This document shows positions 47,861-60,680 of a stretch of DNA of 64,000 nucleotides, piece after piece. The stretch lies in contig NC_135502.1 of the NCBI RefSeq assembly GCF_052857255.1, positions 186,245,806-186,309,805 of the forward strand, written 5' to 3'. The notes under the pieces were generated by a model that saw only the letters and a program-made list of their open reading frames with translations, did no database searches and was not told the DNA's origin. Origin of the DNA: Amblyomma americanum (taxonomy: Eukaryota; Arthropoda; Arachnida; Ixodida; Ixodidae). How positions within the stretch are numbered: the first letter of the stretch is position 1; each line of letters begins with the position of its first letter. The position numbers were made by a program, and so were the translations under genes.

Positions 47861-49864
47861 GGCCAGGCCCGCAGGCGCAGCATTTAAAAGCAGCACGTCA
47901 GCGATCCGCCGGCACTCGCACCCAGCAGCAGTGGACGACACTGCAGAACACACTTAAACTGCGTCTACTATCCTTCGAAGGCTGTGCCTAGAAGTTCCGA
48001 AGCATTTCAAAGCCAACAACAACTGCGCCGGCCTGATCATCTCCAAGGGATTCTGCGCATCGAGTGGTCTGCGCAGGCCAGGCCCCCAGGCGCAGCATTT
48101 AAAAGCAGCACTTCAGCGATCCACCGGCACTCGCACGCCTCAGCAGTGGACGTCACTGGACAACACGCTTAAACTGCGTCTACTATCATTCGCAGGCTGC
48201 ACCTAGAAGTTCTGAAGTATATCCAATCCAAAAAAAATTGCCCGGCCTGATCATCTCCCAGGGAATCTGCTCATCGAGTGGTCTGCGCAGGCCAGGCTTC
48301 CAGGCGCAGCATTTAAAAGCAGCACGTCAGCAATCCTCCGGCAATCGCACGCAGCAGCAGTAGACGACACTGAAGAACACGCTTAAACTGCGTCTACTAT
48401 CATTCGCAGGCTGCACATAGAAGTTCCGAAGAATTTCCAAGCCATAAACAAGTGCCAGGCCTGATCATCTCCCAGAGATTCTGCTCATCGAGTGGACTGC
48501 GCAGGCCACGCTCCCAGGCGCAGCACTTAAAAGCAGCACGTCAGCGATGCGCCGGCACGCACGCAGCAGCAGTAGACGACACTGGAGAACACGCTTAAAC
48601 TGTGTATGCTATCCTTCTCAGGCTGCACGTAGAAGTTCGGAAGTATTTCCAAGCCAAAAGAAGTGCCCGGCCTGATCATTCCCAAGGGATACTGCGCATC
48701 GAGTGGTCTGCGCAGGCCAGGCCCCCAAGCGCAGCATTTAAAAGCAGCACGTCAGCGATCCGCCGGCACTCGCACGCAGCAGCAGTGGACGATACTGGAG
48801 AAAACCCTTAAACTGCGTCTACTGTCCTTAGCAGGCTGCACCTAGAAGTAACAAATTATTTCCAAGCCAAAACCAAGTGCGCCGGCCTGATCATCTCCAG
48901 GGATTCTGCGCATAGAGTGGTCTGCGCAGGCCAGGCACCCAGGCGCAGCATTTAAGAGTACCACTTCAACGATCCGACGGCACTCGCACGAAGCAGCAGT
49001 GGACGATACTGGAGAACACCATTAAACTGCGTCTATCCTTCGCAGGCTGCACCTAGAAGTTCCGAAGAATTTCCAAGCCAAAAACAAGTGCGCCGTCCTG
49101 ATCATCTCCAAGGGATTCTGCGCATCGAGCGGTCTGCGCAGGCCAGACCCGCAGGCGCAGCATTTAAAAGCAGCACGTCAGCGATCCGCCTGGCACTCGC
49201 ACCCAGCAGCAGTGGACGACACTGAAGAACACACTTAAACTGCGTCTACTATCCTTCGCAGGCTGTACCATGAAGTTCCGAAGCATTTCCAAGCCAACAA
49301 AAAGTGCGCCGGCCTGATCATCTCCAAGGGATTCTGCGCATCGAGTGGTCTGCGCAGGCCAGGCCCCCAGGCGCAGCATTTAAAACAGCACGTCAGCGAT
49401 CCGCCGGCACTCGCACGCAACAGCAGTGGACGACACTAGAGAACACGGTTAAACTGCGTCTACCATCCTTCGCAGGCTGCACTTAGAAGTTCCGAAGTAT
49501 TTCCAAGCCGAAAAACAAGTGCCCGGCCTGATCATCTCCAAGGGATTATGCGCATCGAGTGGTCTGCGCAGGCCAGGCCCGCAGGCGCAGCATTTAAAAG
49601 CAGCACTTCAGCGATCCACCGGCACTCGCACGAATCAGCAGTGGACGTCATTGGACAACACGCATAAACTGCGTCTACTATCATTCGCTGGCTGCACCTA
49701 GAAGTTCTGAAGTATATCCAATCCAAAAACAATTGCCCGCCTGATCATCTCCCAGGGATTCTGCTCATCGAGTGCTCTGCGCAGGCCAGGCTTCCGGCGC
49801 AGCATTTAAAAGGAGCACATCAGCAATCCTCCGGCACTCGCACGCAGCAGCAGTAGACGACACT
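47861..49864 (+). repeat. 12-monomer offset duplication, copy 2
   Basis: This matches 45296-47299. Between the copies, 47300-47860 holds monomers with CTACACCTAG, CGATTTGTCTGCG and a GGGCTACTACGC/AAAAACAGC hybrid, which reappear at 55.9-56.2 kb. Confidence 0.86.
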
Positions 49865-51130
49865 GGAGAACACACTTAAACTGCGTCTACTATCCTTCGC
49901 AGGCTGTTCCTAGAAGTTCCGAAGCATTTCCAAGCCAACAACAAGTGCGCCGGCCTGATCATCTCCAAGGGATTCTGCGCATCGAGTGGTCTGCGCAGGC
50001 CAGGCCCCCAGGCGCAGCATTTAAAAGCAGCACTTCAGCGATCCACCGGCACTCGCACGCCTCAGCAGTGGACGTCACTGGACAACACGCTTAAACTGCG
50101 TCTACTATCATTCGCAGGCTGCACCTAGAAGTTCTGAAGTATATCCAATCCAAAAAAAATTGCCCGGCCTGATCATCTCCCAGGGAATCTGCTCATCGAG
50201 TAGTCTGCGCAGGCCAGGCTTCCAGGCGCAGCATTTAAAAGCAGCACGTCAGCGATCCGCCAGCACTCGCGCCCAGCAGCAGTGGGCGACACTGGAGAAC
50301 ACACTTAAACTGCGTCTACTATCCTTCGCAGGCTGTTCCTAGAAGTTCCGAAGCATTTCCAAGCCAACAACAAGTGCGCCGGCCTGATCATCTCCAAGGG
50401 ATTCTGCGCATCGAGTGGTCTGCGCAGGCCAGGCCCCCAGGCGCAGCATTTAAAAGCAGCACTTCAGCGATCCACCGGCACTCGCACGCATCAGCATTGG
50501 ACGTCACTGGACAACACGCTTAAACTGCGTCTACTATCATTCGCAGGCTGCACCTAGAAGTTCTGAAGTATATCCAATCCAAAAACAATTGCCCGGCCTG
50601 ATCATCTCCCAGGGATTCTGCTCATCGAGTGGTCTGTGAAGGCCAGGCTTCCAGGCGCAGCATTTAAAAGCACCACGTCAGCAGTCCTTCGGCACTCGCA
50701 CGCATCAGCAGTAGACGACACTGAAGAACACGCTTAAACTGCGTGTACTATCATTCGCAGGCTGCACCTAGAATTTCCGAAATATTTCCAAGCCATAAAC
50801 AAGTGCCCGGCCTGATCATCTCCAAGGGATTCTGCGCACCGAGTGGTCTGCGCAGGTCTGGCCCCCAGGCGCAGCATTTAAAAGCAGCACCTCAGCGATC
50901 CGCCGGCACTCGCACGCAGCAGCAGTGGACGACTCTAGAGAACACGCTTAAACTGCGTCTACTATCATTTGCATGCTGCACCTAGAAGTTCCGAATTTCT
51001 TCCAAACCGAAAAACAAGTGCGCCGGCCTGATAATCTCCAGGGATTCTGCGCATAGAGTGGTCTGCGCAGCCCAGGCCCCCAGGCGCAGCATTTAAAAGA
51101 ACCACTTCAGCGATCCGCAGGCACTCGCAC
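49733..51130 (+). repeat. 9-monomer offset duplication, copy 1 (partner 51659-53056)
   Basis: The partner lies at 1926 bp (50160/52086, 50743/52669). The block holds decamer monomers 7, 8/1 hybrid, 2, 3, 4 and part of 5. The 8/1 hybrid (anchor near 50166) starts with CAGGGAATCTGCTC and ends with GTGGGCGACAC, switching within CATTTAAAAGCAGCACGTC. Confidence 0.86.
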
Positions 51131-51658
51131 GAATCAGCAGTGGACGTCATTGGACAACACGCATAAACTGCGTCTACTATCATTCGCTGGCTGCACCTAG
51201 AAGTTCTGAAGTATATCCAATCCAAAAACAATTGCCCGCCTGATCATCTCCCAGGGATTCTGCTCATCGAGTGCTCTGCGCAGGCCAGGCTTCCGGCGCA
51301 GCATTTAAAAGGAGCACATCAGCAATCCTCCGGCACTCGCACGCAGCAGCAGTAGACGACACTGAACAACACGCTTAAACTGCGTCTACTATCATTCGCA
51401 GTCTACACCTAGAAGTTCCGAAGAATTTCCAAGCCATAAACAAGTGCCCGGCCTGATCATCTCCCAGAGATTCTGCTCATCGATTTGTCTGCGCAGGCCA
51501 CGCTCCCAGGCGCAGCACTTACAAGAAGCACGTCAGCGATCCGCCGGCACACGCACGCAGCAGCAGTAGACGACACTGGAGAACTCGCTTAAACTGTGTC
51601 TGCTATCCTTCTCAGGCTGCACCTAGAAGTTCGGAAGTATTTCCAAGCCAAAAAACAA

Positions 51659-53056
51659 TTGCCCGCCTGATCATCTCCCAGGGATTCTGCTCATCGAGTG
51701 GTCTGCGCAGGCCAGGCTTCCGGCGCAGCATTTAAAAGGAGCACATCAGCAATCCTCCGGCACTCGCACGCAGCAGCAGTAGACGACACTGGAGAACACA
51801 CTTAAACTGCGTCTACTATCCTTCGCAGGCTGTTCCTAGAAGTTCCGAAGCATTTCCAAGCCAACAACAAGTGCGCCGGCCTGATCATCTCCAAGGGATT
51901 CTGCGCATCGAGTGGTCTGCGCAGGCCAGGCCCCCAGGCGCAGCATTTAAAAGCAGCACTTCAGCGATCCACCGGCACTCGCACGCCTCAGCAGTGGACG
52001 TCACTGGACAACACGCTTAAACTGCGTCTACTATCATTCGCAGGCTGCACCTAGAAGTTCTGAAGTATATCCAATCCAAAAAAAATTGCCCGGCCTGATC
52101 ATCTCCCAGGGAATCTGCTCATCGAGTAGTCTGCGCAGGCCAGGCTTCCAGGCGCAGCATTTAAAAGCAGCACGTCAGCGATCCGCCAGCACTCGCGCCC
52201 AGCAGCAGTGGGCGACACTGGAGAACACACTTAAACTGCGTCTACTATCCTTCGCAGGCTGTTCCTAGAAGTTCCGAAGCATTTCCAAGCCAACAACAAG
52301 TGCGCCGGCCTGATCATCTCCAAGGGATTCTGCGCATCGAGTGGTCTGCGCAGGCCAGGCCCCCAGGCGCAGCATTTAAAAGCAGCACTTCAGCGATCCA
52401 CCGGCACTCGCACGCATCAGCATTGGACGTCACTGGACAACACGCTTAAACTGCGTCTACTATCATTCGCAGGCTGCACCTAGAAGTTCTGAAGTATATC
52501 CAATCCAAAAACAATTGCCCGGCCTGATCATCTCCCAGGGATTCTGCTCATCGAGTGGTCTGTGAAGGCCAGGCTTCCAGGCGCAGCATTTAAAAGCACC
52601 ACGTCAGCAGTCCTTCGGCACTCGCACGCATCAGCAGTAGACGACACTGAAGAACACGCTTAAACTGCGTGTACTATCATTCGCAGGCTGCACCTAGAAT
52701 TTCCGAAATATTTCCAAGCCATAAACAAGTGCCCGGCCTGATCATCTCCAAGGGATTCTGCGCACCGAGTGGTCTGCGCAGGTCTGGCCCCCAGGCGCAG
52801 CATTTAAAAGCAGCACCTCAGCGATCCGCCGGCACTCGCACGCAGCAGCAGTGGACGACTCTAGAGAACACGCTTAAACTGCGTCTACTATCATTTGCAT
52901 GCTGCACCTAGAAGTTCCGAATTTCTTCCAAACCGAAAAACAAGTGCGCCGGCCTGATAATCTCCAGGGATTCTGCGCATAGAGTGGTCTGCGCAGCCCA
53001 GGCCCCCAGGCGCAGCATTTAAAAGAACCACTTCAGCGATCCGCAGGCACTCGCAC
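51659..53056 (+). repeat. 9-monomer offset duplication, copy 2
   Basis: This matches 49733-51130. The segment between the two, 51131-51658, carries CATTGGACAACACGCATAAAC and CGATTTGTCTGCG monomers. After 53056 this copy continues into decamer monomers 5 and 6, whereas copy 1 jumps to GAATCAGCAGTGG at 51130. Confidence 0.86.
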
Positions 53057-53159
53057 GCAGCAGCAGTAGACGATACTGGAGAACACCGTTAAACTGCGTC
53101 TACCATCCTTCGCAGGCTGCACCTCGAAGTTCCGAAGTATTTCCAAGCCGAAAAACCAG

Positions 53160-53380
53160 TGCCCGGCGTGATCATCTCCAAGGGATTCTGCGCATCGAGT
53201 GGTATGCGCAGGCCAGGCCCCCAGGCGCAGCATTTAAAAGCAGCACTTCAGCGATCCACCGGCACTCGCATGCCTCAGCAGTAGACGTCACTGGACAACA
53301 CGCTTAAACTGCGTCTACTATCATTCGCAGGCTGCACCTAGAAGTTCTGAAGTATATCCAATCCAAAAAAAAATTGCCCG
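53160..53380 (+). repeat. Hybrid monomer 6/7 (one-monomer deletion)
   Basis: The left end is decamer monomer 6 (GGCGTGATC, TATGCGCAGG). From CAGGCCCCCAGG on it is monomer 7 (ACTTCAGCGATCCACCGG, CTCAGCAGTAGACGTC). The switch lies within or just after GCGCAGGCCAGGCCC. The following A tract is nine bases long rather than eight. Confidence 0.8.
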
Positions 53381-54547
53381 GCCTGATCATCTCCCAGGGA
53401 ATCTGCTCATCGAGTGGTCTGCGCAGGCCAGGCTTCCAGGCGCAGCATTTAAAAGCAGCACGTCAGCAATCCTCCGGCAATCGCACGCAGCAGCAGTAGA
53501 CGACACTGAAGAACACGCTTAAACTGCGTCTACTATCATTCGCAGGCTGCACATAGAAGTTAAGAAGAATTTCCAAGCCATAAACAAGTGCCAGGCCTTA
53601 TCATCTCCCAGAGATTCTGCTCATCGAGTGGACTGCGCAGGCCACGCTCCCAGGCGCAGCACTTAAAAGCAGCACGTCAGCGATGCGCCGGCACGCACGC
53701 AGCAGCAGTAGACGACACTGGAGAACACGCTTAAACTGTGTATGCTATCCTTCTCAGGCTGCACGTAGAAGTTCGGAAGTATTTCCAAGCCAAAAGAAGT
53801 GCCCGGCCTGATCATTCCCAAGGGATACTGCGCATCGAGTGGTCTGCGCAGGCCAGGCCCCCAAGCGCAGCATTTAAAAGCAGCACGTCAGCGATCCGCC
53901 GGCACTCGCACGGAGCAGCAGTGGACGACACTGGATAACATCCTTAAACTGCGTCTACTATCCTTCGCAGGCTGTACATAGAAGTTCCGAAGTATTTCCA
54001 AGCCAAAAACAAGTGCGCCGGCCTGATCATCTCCAAGGGATTCTGCGGATCGAGTGGTCTGCGCAGGCCAGGCCCCCAGACGCAGCATTCAAAAGCACCA
54101 CTTCAGCGATCCGACGGCACTCGCACGCAGCAGCAGTGGCCGACTCTGGAAAACACGGTTAAACTGCGTCTACTAACCTTCGCAGGCTGCACCTAGAAGT
54201 TCCGAAGTATTTCCAAGCCAAAAACAAGTGCGCCGGCCTGATCATCTCCTGGGATTCTGCACATAGAGTGGTCTGCGCAGGCCAGGCCCTCAGGCGTAGC
54301 ATTTAAAAGCACCACTTCAGCGATCCGCCGGCACTCGCACGCAGCAGCAGTGGACGATACTGGAGAACACCCTTAAACTGCGTCTACTATCCTTCGCAGG
54401 CTGCACCTAGGAGTTCTGAAGTATATCCAATCAAAAAACAATTGCCCGGCCTGATCATCTTCCAGGGATTCTGCTCATCGAGTGGTCTGCGCAGGCCAGG
54501 CTTCAGGCGCAGCATTTAAAAGCAGCACGTCAGCAATCCTTCGGCAC
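53235..54547 (+). repeat. 55-monomer offset copy of 41473-42784
   Basis: This matches at 11763 bp (11762 bp before the extra A near 53370). It spans the end of the decamer (monomers 7-10) and the beginning of the 11-monomer island, so the joint between the two families was copied as part of one block. Confidence 0.84.
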
Positions 54548-55049
54548 TCGCACGGAGCAGCAGTGGACGACACTGGATAACATCCTTAAACTGCGTCTAC
54601 TATCCTTCGCAGGCTGTACAAGAAGTTCCGAAGTATTTCCAAGCCAAAAACAAGTGCGCCGGCCTGATCATCTCCAGGGATTCTGCGCATAGAGTGGTCT
54701 GCGCAGGCCAGGCACCCAGGCGCAGCATTTAAGAGTACCACTTCAACGATCCGACGGCACTCGCACGAAGCAGCAGTGGACGATACTGGAGAACACCATT
54801 AAACTACGTCTATCCTTCGCAGGCTGCACCTAGAAGTTACGGAGTATTTCCAAGCCAAAAACAAGTGCGCCGGCCTGATCATCTCTAGGGATTCCGCGCA
54901 TAGAGTGGTCTGCGCAGGTCAGGCCCCCAGGCGCAGCATTTAAAAGCAGCACGTCAGCGATCCGCCGGCACTCTCAAGGAGCAGCAGTGGACGACACTGA
55001 ATAACGTCCTTAAACTGCGTCTACTATCCTTCGCAGGCTGTACCTAGAA

Positions 55050-56235
55050 GTTCCGAAGAATTTCTAAGCCAAAAACAAGTGCGCCGGCCTGATCATCTCC
55101 AAGGGATTCTGCGCATCGAGCGGTCTGCGCAGGCCAGACCCGCAGGCGCAGCATTTAAAAGCAGCACGTCAGCGATCCGCCGGCACTCGCACCCAGCAGC
55201 AGTGGACGACACTGAAGAACACACTTAAACTGCGTCTACTATCCTTCGCAGGCTGTACCATGAAGTTCCGAAGCATTTCCAAGCCAACAAAAAGTGCGCC
55301 GGCCTGATCATCTCCAAGGGATTCTGCGCATCGAGTGGTCTGCGCAGGCCAGGCCCCCAGGCGCAGCATTTAAAAACAGCACGTCAGCGATCCGCCGGCA
55401 CTCGCACGCAACAGCAGTGGACGACACTAGAGAACACGGTTAAACTGCGTCTACCATCCTTCGCAGGCTGCACTTAGAAGTTCCGAAGTATTTCCAAGCC
55501 GAAAAACAAGTGCCCGGCCTGATCATCTCCAAGGGATTATGCGCATCGAGTGGTCTGCGCAGGCCAGGCCCGCAGGCGCAGCATTTAAAAGCAGCACTTC
55601 AGCGATCCACCGGCACTCGCACGAATCAGCAGTGGACGTCACTGGACAACACGCATAAACTGCGTCTACTATCATTCGCTGGCTGCACCTAGAAGTTCTG
55701 AAGTATATCCAATCCAAAAACAATTGCCCGCCTGATCATCTCCCAGGGATTCTGCTCATCGAGTGGTCTGCGCAGGCCAGGCTTCCGGCGCAGCATTTAA
55801 AAGGAGCACATCAGCAATCCTCCGGCACTCGCACGCAGCAGCAGTAGACGACACTGAACAACACGCTTAAACTGCGTCTACTATCATTCGCAGTCTACAC
55901 CTAGAAGTTCCGAAGAATTTCCAAGCCATAAACAAGTGCCCGGCCTGATCATCTCCCAGAGATTCTGCTCATCGATTTGTCTGCGCAGGCCACGCTCCCA
56001 GGCGCAGCACTTAAAAGAAGCACGTCAGCGATCCGCCGGCACACGCACGCAGCAGCAGTAGACGACACTGGAGAACTCGCTTAAACTGTGTCTGCTATCC
56101 TTCTCAGGCTGCACCTAGAAGTTCGGAAGTATTTCCAAGCCAAAAACAGGTGCCCGGCCTGATCATTTTCAAGGGCTACTACGCATCGAGTGGTCTGCGC
56201 AGGCCAGGCCCCCAAGCGCAGCATTTAAAAGCAGC
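55050..56235 (+). repeat. 40-monomer offset copy of 46495-47680
   Basis: This matches at 8555-8556 bp, with AGACCCGCAGG, TGTACCATGAAG, GGGATTATGCGC, CGCTGGCTGCACC, CTACACCTAG and CGATTTGTCTGCG in the same order. It ends where AAAAGCAGCACTTC replaces AAAAACAGCACGTC. Confidence 0.84.
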
Positions 56236-57252
56236 ACTTCAGCGATACACCGGCAATCGCACGAATCAGCAGTGGACGTCACTGGACAACACGCTTAAAC
56301 TGCGTCAGCTATCATTCGCAGGCTGCACCTAGAATTTTTGAAGTATGTCCAACCCAAAAACAAGTGCCCGGCCTGATCATCTCCAAGGGATTCTGCGCAT
56401 CGAGTGGTCTGCGCAGGCCAGGCCCCCAGGCGCAGCATTTAAAAGCAGCACTTCAGCGATCCACCGGCACTCGCACGCCTCAGCAGTGGACGTCACTGGA
56501 CAACACGCTTAAACTGCGTCTACTATCATTCGCAGGCTGCACCTAGAAGTTCTGAAGTATATCCAATCCAAAAAAAATTGCCCGGCCTGATCATCTCCCA
56601 GGGAATCTGCTCATCGAGTAGTCTGCGCAGGCCAGGCTTCCAGGCGCAGCATTTAAAAGCAGCACGTCAGCAATCCTCCGGCACTCGCACGCAGCAGCAG
56701 TAGACGACACTGAAGAACACGCTTAAACTGCGTCTACTATCATTCGCAGGCTGTACATAGAAGTTCCGAAGAATTTCCAAGCCATAAACAAGTGCCAGGC
56801 CTGATCATCTCCCAGAGATTCTGCTCATCGAGTGGACTGCGCAGGCCACGCTCCCAGGCGCAGCACTTAAAAGCAGCACGTCAGCGATGCGCCGGCACGC
56901 ACGCAGCAGCAGTAGACGACACTGGAGAACACGCTTAAACTGTGTATGCTATCCTTCTCAGGCGGCACGTAGAAGTTCGGAAGTATTTCCTAGCCAAAAG
57001 AAGTGCCCGGCCTGATCATTCCCAAGGGATACTGCGCATCGAGTGGTCTGCGCAGGCCAGGCCCCCAAGCGCAGCATTTAAAAGCAGCACGTCAGCGATC
57101 CGCCGGCACTCGCACGGAGCAGCAGTGGACGACACTGGATAACACCCTTAAACTGCGTCTACTGTCCTTAGCAGGCTGCACCTAGAAGTAACAAATTATT
57201 TCCAAGCCAAAACCAAGTGCGCCGGCCTGATCATCTCCAGGGATTCCGCGCA
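55942..57252 (+). repeat. 16-monomer offset duplication, left copy (partner 59365-60675)
   Basis: The partner lies at 3423 bp (56150/59573, 56364/59787, 56942/60365). Shared marks are GCAGCTATCATTCGC (a changed CTACTATC step), GAATTTTTGAAGTATGTCC and CAGGCGGCACGTAG. Confidence 0.86.
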
Positions 57253-57522
57253 TAGAGTGGTCTGCGCAGGCCAGGCACCCAGGTGCAGCATTTAAGAGTA
57301 CCACTTCAGCGATCCGCCGGCACTCGCACGAAGCAGCAGTGGACGATACTGGAGAATACCATTAAACTGCGTCTATCCTTCGCAGGCTGCACCTAGAAGT
57401 TACGAAGTATTTCCAAGCCAAAAACAAGTGCGCCGGCCTGATCATCTCTAGGTATTCCGCGCATAGAGTGGTCTGCGCAGGTCAGGCCCCCAGGCGCAGC
57501 ATTTAAAAGCAGCACGTCAGCG

Positions 57523-58859
57523 ATCCGCCGGCACTCGCACCCAGCAGCAGTGGACGACACTGAAGAACACACTTAAACTGCGTCTACTATCCTTCGCAGT
57601 CTGTACCTAGAAGTTCCGAAGCATTTCGAAGCCAACAAAAAGTGCGCCGGCCTGATCATCTCCAAGGAATTCTGCGCATCGAGTGGTCTGCGCAGGCCAG
57701 GCCCCCAGGCGCAGCATTTAAAAGCAGCACGTCAGCGATCCGCCGGCACTCGCACGCAACATCAGTGGACGACACTAGAGAACACGGTTAAACTGCGTCT
57801 ACCATCCTTCGCAGGCTGCACCTAGAAGTTCCGAAGTATTTCCAAGCCGAAAAACAAGTGCCCGTCCTGATCATCTCCAAGGGATTATGCGCATCGAGTA
57901 GTCTGCGCAGGCCAGGCTTCCAGGCGCAGCATTTAAAAGCAGCACATCAGCAATCCACCGGCACTCGCACGCAGCAGCAGTAGACGACACTGAAGAACAC
58001 GCTTAAACTGCGTCTACTATCATTCGCAGTCCACACCTAGAAGTTCCGAAGAATTTCCAAGCCATAAACAAGTGCCCGGCCTGATCATCTCCCAGAGATT
58101 CTGCTCATCGATTTGTCTGCGCAGGCCACGCTCCCAGGCGCAGCACTTAAAAGCAGCACGTCAGCGATCCGCCGGCACACGCACGCAGCAGCAGTAGACG
58201 ACACTGGAGAACTCGCTTAAACTGTGTCTGCTATCCTTCTCAGGCTGCACCTAGAAGTTCGGAAGTATTTCCAAGCCAAAAACAGGTGCCCGGCCTGATC
58301 ATTTTAAAGGGATACTACGCATCGAGTGGTCTGCGCAGGCCAGGCCCCCAAGCGCAGCATTTAAAAGCAGCACTTCAGCGATACACCGGCAATCGCACGA
58401 ATCAGCAGTGGACGTCACTGGACAACACGCCTAAACTGCGTCAGCTATCATTCGCAGGCTGCACCTAGAATTTTTGAAGTATGTCCAACCCAAAAACAAG
58501 TGCCCGGCCTGATCATCTCCAAGGGATTCTGCGCATCGAGTGGTCTGCACAGGTCTGGCCCCCAGGCGCAGCATTTAAAAGCAGCACCTCAGCGATCCGC
58601 CGGCACTCGCACGCAGCAGCAGTGGACGACTCTAGAGAACACGCTTAAACTGCGTCTACTATCATTTGCATGCTGCACCTAGAAGTTCCGAATTTCTTCC
58701 AAACCGAAAAACAAGTGCGCCGGCCTGATAATCTCCAGGGATTCTGCGCATAGAGTGGTCTGCGCAGCCCAGGCCCCCAGGCGCAGCATTTAAAAGAACC
58801 ACTTCAGCGATCCGCAGGCACTCGCACGCAGCAGCAGTAGACGATACTGGAGAACACCG
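57523..58859 (+). repeat. 24-monomer offset duplication, left copy (partner 62664-64000)
   Basis: The partner runs to the window edge at 5141 bp. Both have GAAGAACACAC with CAGTCTGTACC, CAACATCAGTGG, GGGATTATGCGC or GGATTATGCGC, and CAGTCCACACC. The true extent of the right copy cannot be seen. Confidence 0.84.
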
Positions 58860-60680
58860 TTAAACTGCGTCTACCATCCCTCGCAGGCTGCACCTCGAAG
58901 TTCCGAAGTATTTCCAAGCCGAAAAACCAGTGCCCGGCGTGATCATCTCCAAGGGATTCTGCGCATCGAGTGGTATGCGCAGGCCAGGCCCGCAGGCGCA
59001 GCATTTAAAAGCAGCACGTCAGCGATCCGCCGGCACTCGCACTCGGCAGCAGTGGACGACACTGCAGAACACACTTAAACTGCGTCTACTATCCTTCGAA
59101 GGCTGTGCCTAGAAGTTCCGAAGCATTTCCAAGCCAACAACAACTGCGCCGGCCTGATCATCTCCAAGGGATTCTGCGCATCGAGTGGTCTGCGCAGGCC
59201 AGGCCCCCAGGCGCAGCATTTAAAAGCAGCACTTCAGCGATCCACCGGCACTCGCACGCCTCAGCAGTGGACGTCACTGGACAACACGCTTAAACTGCGT
59301 CTACTATCATTCGCAGGCTGCACCTAGAAGTTCTGAAGTATATCCAATCCAAAAACAATTGCCCGGCCTGATCATCTCCCAGAGATTCTGCTCATCGATT
59401 TGTCTGCGCAGGCCACGCTCCCAGGCGCAGCACTTAAAAGAAGCACGTCAGCGATCCGCCGGCACACGCACGCAGCAGCAGCAGACGACACTGGAGAACT
59501 CGCTTAAACTGTGTCTGCTATCCTTCTCAGGCTGCACCTAGAAGTTCGGAAGTATTTCCAAGCCAAAAACAGGTGCCCGGCCTGATCATTTTCAAGGGAT
59601 ACTACGCATCGAGTGGTCTGCGCAGGCCAGGCCCCCAAGCGCAGCATTTAAAAGCAGCACTTCAGCGATACACCGGCAATCGCACGAATCAGCAGTGGAC
59701 GTCACTGGACAACACGCTTAAACTGCGTCAGCTATCATTCGCAGGCTGCACCTAGAATTTTTGAAGTATGTCCAACCCAAAAACAAGTGCCCGGCCTGAT
59801 CATCTCCAAGGGATTCTGCGCATCGAGTGGTCTGCGCAGGCCAGGCCCCCAGGCGCAGCATTTAAAAGCAGCACTTCAGCGATCCACCGGCACTCGCACG
59901 CCTCAGCAGTGGACGTCACTGGACAACACGCTTAAACTGCGTCTACTATCATTCGCAGGCTGCACCTAGAAGTTCTGAAGTATATCCAATCCAAAAAAAA
60001 TTGCCCGGCCTGATCATCTCCCAGGGAATCTGCTCATCGAGTAGTCTGCGCAGGCCAGGCTTCCAGGCGCAGCATTTAAAAGCAGCACGTCAGCAATCCT
60101 CCGGCACTCGCACGCAGCAGCAGTAGACGACACTGAAGAACACGCTTAAACTGCGTCTACTATCATTCGCAGGCTGTACATAGAAGTTCCGAAGAATTTC
60201 CAAGCCATAAACAAGTGCCAGGCCTGATCATCTCCCAGAGATTCTGCTCATCGAGTGGACTGCGCAGGCCACGCTCCCAGGCGCAGCACTTAAAAGCAGC
60301 ACGTCAGCGATGCGCCGGCACGCACGCAGCAGCAGTAGACGACACTGGAGAACACGCTTAAACTGTGTATGCTATCCTTCTCAGGCGGCACGTAGAAGTT
60401 CGGAAGTATTTCCAAGCCAAAAGAAGTGCCCGGCCTGATCATTCCCAAGGGATACTGCGCATCGAGTGGTCTGCGCAGGCCAGGCCCCCAAGCGCAGCAT
60501 TTAAAAGCAGCACGTCAGCGATCCGCCGGCACTCGCACGGAGCAGCAGTGGACGACACTGGATAACACCCTTAAACTGCGTCTACTGTCCTTAGCAGGCT
60601 GCACCTAGAAGTAACAAATTATTTCCAAGACAAAACCAAGTGCGCCGGCCTGATCATCTCCAGGGATTCTGCGCATCGAG
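58113..60680 (+). repeat. 12-monomer higher-order unit near right end, copy 1 (2568 bp)
   Basis: The next copy begins at 60681 and matches to about 62680 (58286/60854, 58804/61372, 59105/61673, 59573/62141, 59787/62355). A third partial copy follows at 2573 bp (60854/63427, 61068/63641). It combines decamer monomers 4-7 with GGGATACTACGC, GCAGCTATC and CGATTTGTCTGCG monomers. Confidence 0.87.
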
